Positions 7,809 to 12,512 of a stretch of 12,512 nt of DNA are shown one piece after another. The position numbers and the translations under genes were made by a program. Under the pieces are notes generated by a model. That model was given only the letters and a program-made list of their open reading frames with translations. It did no database searches and was not told the origin of the DNA. Origin of the DNA: Geobacter sp. UBA5608 (lineage in GTDB: Bacteria > Desulfobacterota > Desulfuromonadia > Geobacterales > Pseudopelobacteraceae); assembly GCA_002424705.1 (NCBI GenBank), contig DIKW01000015.1:1-12512 (forward strand), in the 5' to 3' direction. Within the stretch, counting starts at the first letter, position 1. Each line of letters opens with the position of its first letter.

Positions 7809-8599
7809 GTCTGCTCCTCATGTCCTTTGTGCATCGCCTTTTCAAGCCGCATACGCCGCGGTAGCCCAACCAGGAAGCCGATCGGCCCTGACAGCACATA
7901 ACAGAGCATGATCACGAACACCATCACCGCCGGTTCGGCAGCCACAATGATCAGCAGCACCACCGCCAACACCAGGAAACCAAACGGCTGTCGCTTGATC
8001 AGCTCAGGGTCTTTAAAGGAGTAATACTTGACACTGGAGACCATCAGGAAGGCCAGCAGGTAGATCAGGGCCAGGATGGCCAACCGCTTGTAGGAACTGG
8101 GCCAGCCAAAATGGTTAAACAACAGCACGGTGGAGGCAACCATGCTGGCTGCAGCCGGGATCGGCAACCCCACAAAACGCTTGCTTTCAACCGTCTCAAC
8201 CTGAACATTGAAACGGGCCAGCCGCAGAGCCCCACAGACCACAAACAGGAATGCCGCCAGCCAACCAAGGCGACCGAATGGCTTCAGGGCCCAGGCGTAC
8301 ATCATCAGGCCCGGCGTCACGCCAAAGGCCACCAGGTCGGCCAGTGAATCGAACTCAACCCCAAACTGGCTGGTGGTGCCGGTCAGACGGGCCACCTTGC
8401 CATCCAGACCGTCACAGATGGCCGAGATAAATATCCAGACCGCAGCGGAACCATAATTACCGCTTAAGGTCTCAATCATGCTGTAGAACCCTGCGAACAG
8501 GCTGCCGGCCGTGATCAGGTTGGGCAGGATATAGATGCCACGCCTGATATTTTCCTGCCGTTTGGTGACAGTCACTACCGTTTTTCCAGCTGGTTCCAT
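7796..8599 (-). CDS. pssA: CDP-diacylglycerol-serine O-phosphatidyltransferase
   Basis: PssA transfers a phosphatidyl group from CDP-diacylglycerol to serine, making phosphatidylserine in the inner membrane. The 267-residue product carries the full CDP-alcohol phosphatidyltransferase signature: Asp63-Gly64, Asp66-Gly67, Ala70-Arg71, Gly80, Asp84 and Asp88. It also has RLARFNVQ (126-133) and FVGLPIPAAA (142-151), typical of the membrane-embedded type II (Bacillus-like) enzyme rather than the E. coli type. Several hydrophobic segments follow, and the last 20 residues are charged. ATG 8599 is chosen for its strong AAGGAG 9 bases upstream. A GTG at 8626 overlapping the psd stop as GTGA would add nine residues and is the alternative. 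The gene follows psd directly, and together they make phosphatidylethanolamine. Confidence 0.94.
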   Translation of the reverse strand: MEPAGKTVVTVTKRQENIRRGIYILPNLITAGSLFAGFYSMIETLSGNYGSAAVWIFISAICDGLDGKVARLTGTTSQFGVEFDSLADLVAFGVTPGLMMYAWALKPFGRLGWLAAFLFVVCGALRLARFNVQVETVESKRFVGLPIPAAASMVASTVLLFNHFGWPSSYKRLAILALIYLLAFLMVSSVKYYSFKDPELIKRQPFGFLVLAVVLLIIVAAEPAVMVFVIMLCYVLSGPIGFLVGLPRRMRLEKAMHKGHEEQTHSS

Positions 8600-8622
8600 A
8601 GGCCCTTGCTCCTTGTCACGGT

Positions 8623-9282
8623 TCACAACAACGTCGTCAGCGGGGTCACGCCGGCTGTGGTGGTCTGCCCCACCGCCACCATCGGCTCACAAGCGGTCGG
8701 CAGATAGACATCCACCCGGGAACCGAAACGGATCATGCCGTAACGCTCACCACGCTCCAGACGATCCCCTGCGTCGACATAACACAGAATACGCCGTGCG
8801 ATCAGGCCGGCGATCTGCACAAAGGCCACCTTCGCCCCGCTTGCAGTCTCCATCACCAGTCCGCACTGTTCGTTTTCAGATGATGCCTTAGCGTGGCGGG
8901 CATCGTAAAACCTACCCGGTTTGTAAAAGTGTTCCACCACGGTGCCGGTCACCGGCGCGCGATTGACATGCACATTAAAGACCGACATGAAGATGCTGAT
9001 CTTGAGACACTCGCCCAGCTGCTCCTGGGTTGCCGGCCCCACGTAGACCACGGTGCCGTCGGCCGGAGCCACCACCAGACTGGTATCGGCCGGCGGCTGC
9101 CGTTCAGGGTTGCGAAAGAAGGAGATGATGAACAACAACAGCGCAAAGGTAATCACTGCCGGCACGGCCAGGGCCACTGAGCTAAGCAGCACGGCACCAG
9201 CGGCCAGAAACAGGAACAGACCGCCGCTATAGGCGATAAACGGATATCCTTCGGGAGTAATCAAGGCTTTGGATGGGCGCAT
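8623..9282 (-). CDS. psd: Phosphatidylserine decarboxylase proenzyme, short type
   Basis: Psd converts phosphatidylserine to phosphatidylethanolamine using a pyruvoyl group made by self-cleavage. The 219-residue product is the short type, smaller than the roughly 320-residue E. coli enzyme. Two hydrophobic segments occupy about 15-55, then come FFRNPER (55-61), APADGTVVYVG (72-82) and FMSVFNVHVNRAP (98-110). The cleavage site is in RFGSRVDVYLP, between Gly187 and Ser188, so a chain of about 32 residues would carry the pyruvoyl group. Start ATG 9282 has no strong ribosome binding site. The gene lies just after the ilvC terminator with only about 34 bases between, and I see no good promoter there, so how it is transcribed is unclear. 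It precedes pssA, which uses its product's precursor. Confidence 0.95.
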   Translation of the reverse strand: MRPSKALITPEGYPFIAYSGGLFLFLAAGAVLLSSVALAVPAVITFALLLFIISFFRNPERQPPADTSLVVAPADGTVVYVGPATQEQLGECLKISIFMSVFNVHVNRAPVTGTVVEHFYKPGRFYDARHAKASSENEQCGLVMETASGAKVAFVQIAGLIARRILCYVDAGDRLERGERYGMIRFGSRVDVYLPTACEPMVAVGQTTTAGVTPLTTLL

Positions 9283-9316
9283 GGTATACCAGTGACAGAC
9301 GGAATTGGTAGAATGT

Positions 9317-9346
9317 AGAAAACCCCGCTCCCAAAAGAGCGGGGTT
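9317..9346 (-). terminator. Intrinsic terminator of ilvC
   Basis: A perfect 10-bp inverted repeat, AACCCCGCTC (9321-9330) and GAGCGGGGTT (9337-9346), encloses a 6-base loop. Read on the minus strand, the GC-rich stem ends in TTTTC, a short U-tract, about 20 bases after the ilvC stop. The other orientation has no T-run. It should separate ilvC from psd, with read-through possible because the U-tract is only four bases. Confidence 0.85.
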
Positions 9347-9367
9347 CGAACTCAACAGCCAGATCGA

Positions 9368-10378
9368 TTAGTTCTTGGACTTATCAACAATCTTCTGGAT
9401 CCAGGGCATCATGGAACGCAGCTTCTCACCAACCTGCTCAATCGGGTGGGCAGCATTCAGACGACGGCGGGCGGTCATCTCAGGATAGTTGGACATTCCC
9501 TCCAAGATGAAGCGCTTGGCATACTCGCCGTTCTGGATGTTGTTCAGACACTCCTTCATGGCGGCGCGGCTCTGATCGTTGATCACCTTGGGGCCGGTGA
9601 CATACTCGCCGTACTCGGCGTTGTTGGAGATGGAGTAGTTCATATTGGCGATGCCGCCTTCATACATCAGGTCCACGATCAGCTTCAGCTCGTGCAGACA
9701 CTCGAAATAGGCCATCTCTGGGGCGTAGCCGGCATCAACCAGGGTCTCGAAACCGGCCTTGACCAGCTCCACGGCCCCACCGCACAGCACGGCCTGCTCG
9801 CCAAACAGATCCGTCTCGGTCTCATCTTTGAAGGTGGTCTCAATGATGCCGGTACGGCCGCCACCGATGGCGCTGGCGTAGGACAGGGCAACTTCGCGGG
9901 CCTTGCCGGAGGCGTCTTGGAAAACCGCGATCAAGTCGGGGATGCCGCCGCCCTTGACAAACTCGGAGCGAACCGTGTGCCCCGGCGCCTTGGGGGCGAT
10001 CATGATCACATCCAGATCGGCCCGCGGCACGACCTGATTGTAGTGAATGGCAAAGCCGTGGGCAAAGGCCAGGGTGGCGCCTTTTTTCAGCTTGGGCTCG
10101 ATCTCGTTGCGATACAGTTGCGACTGGAATTCATCCGGAGTCAGGATCATCACCACGTCAGCCGAAGCAACAGCCTCAGCAACGGTTGCCACCTTCAGAC
10201 CCGCGTTCTGGGCCTTGACAGCAGAGGCAGAACCTTCGCGCAGCGCCACCGTCACGTCAACGCCGGAATCCTTCAGGTTGCAGGCATGGGCATGGCCCTG
10301 TGAACCGTAACCGACAATGGTTACCTTCTTGGATTTAATCAACGCGAGATCACAATCCCGATCGTAATACACATTCAT
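9368..10378 (-). CDS. ilvC: Ketol-acid reductoisomerase (NADP+), class I
   Basis: IlvC isomerises and reduces 2-acetolactate or 2-aceto-2-hydroxybutyrate to the dihydroxy acids, the second common step of valine, leucine and isoleucine synthesis. The 336-residue length marks the short class I enzyme. The Rossmann loop GYGSQGHAHA (24-33) is followed by a cofactor-discriminating LREGSAS (46-52) consistent with NADPH. Catalytic candidates are His107, Lys130, Asp190, Glu194, Glu226, Glu230 and Ser251, within AFAHGFAIHY (104-113), DLFGEQAVLCGG (190-201) and YSISNNAEYGEY (248-259). ATG 10378 is chosen because the family begins at the MNVYYD segment and GGGAGGA lies upstream. The frame is open seven codons further. 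It has its own promoter and a strong terminator, and is parted from ilvN by a lipoprotein gene. Confidence 0.97.
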   Translation of the reverse strand: MNVYYDRDCDLALIKSKKVTIVGYGSQGHAHACNLKDSGVDVTVALREGSASAVKAQNAGLKVATVAEAVASADVVMILTPDEFQSQLYRNEIEPKLKKGATLAFAHGFAIHYNQVVPRADLDVIMIAPKAPGHTVRSEFVKGGGIPDLIAVFQDASGKAREVALSYASAIGGGRTGIIETTFKDETETDLFGEQAVLCGGAVELVKAGFETLVDAGYAPEMAYFECLHELKLIVDLMYEGGIANMNYSISNNAEYGEYVTGPKVINDQSRAAMKECLNNIQNGEYAKRFILEGMSNYPEMTARRRLNAAHPIEQVGEKLRSMMPWIQKIVDKSKN

Positions 10379-10444
10379 AGCTGTTACATCCTCCCTCAAA
10401 ATATCCGGAAAACCGGTAATGAATCCACGATAAAACGAGCGAAA

Positions 10445-10473
10445 AAAATACTATGTTTCCTCTCAGCTGTCAA
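10445..10473 (-). promoter_or_regulatory. Sigma70-type promoter of ilvC
   Basis: On the minus strand a perfect -35 TTGACA (10468-10473) is followed by an exact 17-base spacer and TATTTT (10445-10450), a four-of-six -10 that runs into a T-rich stretch. Transcription would start near 10438 and give a leader of about 60 bases. The element lies in the longest intergenic gap of the window, directly before ilvC. Confidence 0.65.
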
Positions 10474-10486
10474 TCAGATAGCTGTC
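10465..10486. repeat. 7-bp direct repeat over the ilvC -35 region
   Basis: AGCTGTC occurs at 10465-10471 and again at 10480-10486, spaced 15 bases start to start. The first copy overlaps the -35 of the ilvC promoter and the second lies just upstream of it. This could be a regulator site, but two short copies may be chance. Confidence 0.35.
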
Positions 10487-10535
10487 GTGCAGCCCGGAAT
10501 ATACGACACTCTGCACCGGTAACCAACACCTGCGG

Positions 10536-10970
10536 TCACGGGGAGGCAAGCCGCTGCAGAAATTCTCGATACAACCGCTTGCCCGCCCGGTCGCCATCGG
10601 CCTCGCCAAGCACGATGCTCTTCCGCACGCACTTCCGGTTGGACGGCGCGGCCGAAAAGCCACGCAGGTCAACGGGTGAGACATCCAGATAGAACCGCTG
10701 CGGCAAACGATCCAGCATGGCGTTGGTGTCCCAGCGGTCCACCAGTGCATTTCTAAATCCTGCCACGTAGGCGGCAACGTCGCACACCTGGTGACTGGGA
10801 CGTACCGTCAGTTCCTTGAGCTGATAGCGCGTCTCTCCCACCGTGCCGATCACCACCGGTTCTCCCTGCCAGGCACCATCATCCGGCCGCAAATCCAGCA
10901 GAGAACAGCCGCTTATCAGCAGACTCAAGACCAACAACAGGCCATAGCGCCGCATACTGTTCAGGCTCAC
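10536..10970 (-). CDS. Small predicted lipoprotein of unknown function
   Basis: I do not recognise this 144-residue protein. It begins with a classic lipoprotein signal: two Arg near the N-terminus, the hydrophobic run LLLVLSLLIS (11-20) and the lipobox ISGC with Cys22 as the lipidation site. Asp is not at +2 (Ser23 follows), so outer-membrane sorting is plausible if Lol rules apply. The mature part is polar, with two further cysteines (Cys63 and Cys114) that could pair in the periplasm, and a charged C-terminal helix-like stretch (about 125-142). The GTG start at 10970 is supported by GAGG 5 bases upstream; ATG 10955 is an alternative that keeps the signal. It lies between ilvN and ilvC on the same strand, yet nothing in it suggests amino acid metabolism. 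Confidence 0.8.
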   Translation of the reverse strand: MSLNSMRRYGLLLVLSLLISGCSLLDLRPDDGAWQGEPVVIGTVGETRYQLKELTVRPSHQVCDVAAYVAGFRNALVDRWDTNAMLDRLPQRFYLDVSPVDLRGFSAAPSNRKCVRKSIVLGEADGDRAGKRLYREFLQRLASP

Positions 10971-11004
10971 GAAATCCTCGGCAGCAGGCTAGCCACTAAT
11001 GTCA

Positions 11005-11037
11005 AAGGCCGCCCGCGCTCGTCGCACCGGCGGCCTT
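11005..11037 (-). terminator. Inverted repeat after ilvN, possible weak terminator or attenuator
   Basis: AAGGCCGCC (11005-11013) and GGCGGCCTT (11029-11037) form a perfect 9-bp stem with a 15-base loop, about 29 bases after the ilvN stop. Read on the minus strand only TTT follows, so intrinsic termination would be weak. It may instead be a 3'-end stabilising or processing hairpin between ilvBN and the lipoprotein gene. Confidence 0.5.
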
Positions 11038-11065
11038 ACACGCAACGTCCGCAACTGGATGAACC

Positions 11066-11563
11066 CTACCCCTTCCAGCCTTTTGCGCCGCGACCGATGG
11101 CAACCGCTCCGGTCCGAACCAGTTCTTTGAGCCCCAGCGGACGCAACAGTTCCAGAATGGCATCGATCTTGACCGGCGCGCCGGTGGCCTCGATGGTGTA
11201 GGACTTAGGCGTGACGTCGATGATCTTGGCCCGGAAGATATCCACAATCCGCAACACCTCGGCCCGACTCTCGTCCTCTGCAGTGACCTTGATCAAGGCC
11301 ATCTCACGCTCGATGGCGCTGCCATCACTGAAGTCGATCACCTTGATCACATCGACCAGTTTGTTGAGTTGCTTGGTGATCTGTTCCAGAATATTATCGT
11401 CGCCTCGAGTGACAATGGTCACCCGGGAAAGACCCTCTTCATTGGTGGGGGCCACGGTCAGGGAATCAATATTGAAGCCTCGTCCCGAAAAGAGGCCGGA
11501 AACCCGGGCCAGTACCCCAAACTCGTTTTCCACCAGCACTGATATGGTATGACTATGGTGCAT
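11066..11563 (-). CDS. ilvN: Acetolactate synthase small (regulatory) subunit
   Basis: IlvN (also called IlvH) binds the catalytic subunit, raises its activity and gives valine feedback inhibition. The 165-residue product has an N-terminal ACT domain (about 5-78) with ISVLVENEFGVLARVSGLFS (7-26) and GFNIDSLTVAPT (29-40), and a C-terminal small-subunit domain (about 85-160) with ATGAP (126-130). In the ACT loop, Phe15 stands where many family members have Pro (NEPG); the flanking Gly16 and Asn31 of the effector site are kept. ATG 11563 is chosen because GGAGG lies 11 bases upstream; it is only 2 bases from the earlier ATG at 11572, which is too close. It begins 22 bases after the ilvB stop, in one operon with it. 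Confidence 0.96.
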   Translation of the reverse strand: MHHSHTISVLVENEFGVLARVSGLFSGRGFNIDSLTVAPTNEEGLSRVTIVTRGDDNILEQITKQLNKLVDVIKVIDFSDGSAIEREMALIKVTAEDESRAEVLRIVDIFRAKIIDVTPKSYTIEATGAPVKIDAILELLRPLGLKELVRTGAVAIGRGAKGWKG

Positions 11564-11585
11564 GAGCTTCATTTCCTCCGCTACG

Positions 11586-12512
11586 CTAGGCGTTCAGAAC
11601 CATTTCATTCAAGGATGCACCGGCAGGGACCATCGGCAGCACCTTCTCCTCACGGGCGATCTTGAATTCCATCACCACCGGACCGTTGTGGGCCAAGGCC
11701 TCCTTGATCACCTGCTCCACCTCAGCCGGCTTTTCGGTCCGCAGACCTTTGGCGCCGTAGGCCTCGGCCAGCTTGACGAAGTCGATCGGCAGCTCCAGGC
11801 AGGTATGGGAATAGCGCTTGTCGAAGAACAACTCCTGCCACTGTCGGACCATCCCCAGGAAATTGTTGTTGAGGATCACGATCTTGACCGGCAGCCGGTT
11901 CTGGACCATGGTGGCCAGTTCCTGAATGTTCATCTGCACACCGCCGTCACCGCAGACACAGATCACCTGACGTTTGGGGAAGGCAGCCTGGGCCCCCATG
12001 GCGGCCGGCAGACCGAAGCCCATGGTGCCGAGACCACCCGAGGTAAGCAAGGTGCGGGGTTGATGGAACTCAAAAAATTGAGCAGCCCACATCTGATGCT
12101 GGCCCACATCGGTGGCCATAATGGCATCATCGTTGGAAAGCTCACGCAGCTTCTGGATCACGTACTGCGGCTTGATCACGCTGGCACTCTGCTTGTAGGA
12201 GATCGGGTGTTTTTCCTTCCAGCCGCTGATATCCTCATGCCAGGCGGTCAGGTTCTTCAACAGCTCCTTCAGGCTTGCATCCTGCTTGTCCAGCTCCAGC
12301 AGCATCTTGGCCAGCACATCCTTGGTATCGCCCACGATCGGCAGGTCAACCCGCACATTTTTTCGGATCGAGGTCGGATCGACGTCGATATGAATAATCT
12401 TGGCATGGGGCGCGAAGGTGGCGATCTTACCGGTCACCCGGTCGTCAAAGCGGGCGCCCACGGCCAGAATCAGGTCGGAATGGGTCATGGCCATGTTGGC
12501 GGCATAGGCGCC
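11586..12512 (-). CDS. ilvB: Acetolactate synthase large (catalytic) subunit, C-terminal half (cut by window edge)
   Basis: IlvB is the thiamine diphosphate-dependent enzyme that condenses two pyruvates to acetolactate, or pyruvate with 2-oxobutyrate. The window holds the last 308 residues; the start lies beyond 12512. Numbering from the first visible residue, these comprise the end of the central FAD/DHS-like domain (VGARFDDRVTGK near 18-29, HIDVDP near 41-46) and the whole C-terminal TPP domain. The latter has TDVGQHQMWAAQFF (134-147), SGGLGTMGFGLPAAMGA (158-174), the TPP motif GDGGVQMN (188-195) closing with NNN (215-217), and GMVRQWQELF (220-229). In the TPP motif Gly-Val replaces the Ser-Phe of many homologues. 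The internal ATG at 12494 is not the start. It is followed by ilvN after 22 bases. Confidence 0.96.
   Translation of the reverse strand, partial: GAYAANMAMTHSDLILAVGARFDDRVTGKIATFAPHAKIIHIDVDPTSIRKNVRVDLPIVGDTKDVLAKMLLELDKQDASLKELLKNLTAWHEDISGWKEKHPISYKQSASVIKPQYVIQKLRELSNDDAIMATDVGQHQMWAAQFFEFHQPRTLLTSGGLGTMGFGLPAAMGAQAAFPKRQVICVCGDGGVQMNIQELATMVQNRLPVKIVILNNNFLGMVRQWQELFFDKRYSHTCLELPIDFVKLAEAYGAKGLRTEKPAEVEQVIKEALAHNGPVVMEFKIAREEKVLPMVPAGASLNEMVLNA

Noticed and set aside
9305..10303. A 332-codon open frame on the plus strand
   Set aside because: It is antisense to nearly all of ilvC, starts with TTG inside the ilvC terminator, and reads like a shadow of codon bias with no recognisable domain.
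10405..10416. CCGG-AAAA-CCGG hairpin in the ilvC leader
   Set aside because: A four-base-pair stem is too short, and each half is self-palindromic, so it is likely chance.
10487..10516. GTGCAG...CTGCAC inverted repeat between the lipoprotein gene and ilvC
   Set aside because: A 6-bp stem with an 18-base loop and no T-run is weak as a terminator and could be chance.
11000..11005. A TTGACA -35 hexamer upstream of the lipoprotein gene
   Set aside because: No -10-like hexamer occurs 16-18 bases downstream, so it is not called a promoter.
1..12512. A search for CRISPR arrays, insertion sequences, tRNAs, phage or defence genes
   Set aside because: No regular spaced repeats, transposase-like frames, tRNA folds or defence motifs were seen; the window is nearly filled by core metabolic and envelope genes.

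Overview
The window looks like a chromosomal housekeeping segment from a Gram-negative bacterium of moderately high G+C. The gene order (psd-pssA next to ilvBN/ilvC, and rfbA/gmhB beside mreCD-mrdA-rodA) and the protein style suggest Desulfuromonadota/Geobacterales, for example a Geobacter, Trichlorobacter or Pelobacter propionicus relative. That placement is an inference from memory of family layouts, not a search result. I see no mobile element, CRISPR array, tRNA, rRNA, phage gene or toxin-antitoxin pair. Coding density is very high: the longest gap without a gene is about 157 bases (10379-10535), so no stretch of more than 300 bases is unassigned.

Region 1 (1-5271, all minus strand) runs gmhB, rfbA, mreC, mreD, mrdA, rodA, with rodA leaving the window at its left edge. 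The last five are packed with gaps of 5-12 bases or a 4-base ATGA overlap and form an envelope operon: dTDP-sugar precursor synthesis (RfbA), the elongasome scaffold (MreC, MreD), the PBP2 transpeptidase (MrdA) and the SEDS glycosyltransferase (RodA). GmhB makes ADP-heptose precursor for LPS. No mreB is visible next to mreC.

Region 2 (5265-7808) holds the only two plus-strand genes. aroF encodes a type I DAHP synthase, with a candidate promoter lying at the divergent gmhB start. sppA (minus) is a membrane-anchored signal peptide peptidase that converges with aroF. A small YfcE/MJ0936-type metallophosphoesterase (plus) diverges from sppA and overlaps the tail of pssA by 13 bases.

Region 3 (7796-9282, minus) is psd-pssA. 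PssA makes phosphatidylserine and Psd decarboxylates it to phosphatidylethanolamine, so the pair is a complete two-step pathway with translationally coupled genes.

Region 4 (9317-12512, minus) is the branched-chain amino acid block: ilvB (its start lies beyond the right edge), ilvN, an unrecognised small lipoprotein gene, and ilvC. ilvC has its own good sigma70-type promoter and a strong intrinsic terminator, so it can be expressed separately from ilvBN. IlvBN and IlvC carry out the first two common steps of valine, leucine and isoleucine synthesis.

All genes wholly inside the window look intact; only rodA and ilvB are cut, by the window edges. This is ordinary core genome. I found no convincing undescribed system. 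The points most worth a second look are the orphan lipoprotein inside the ilv block and the regulatory elements around ilvC.
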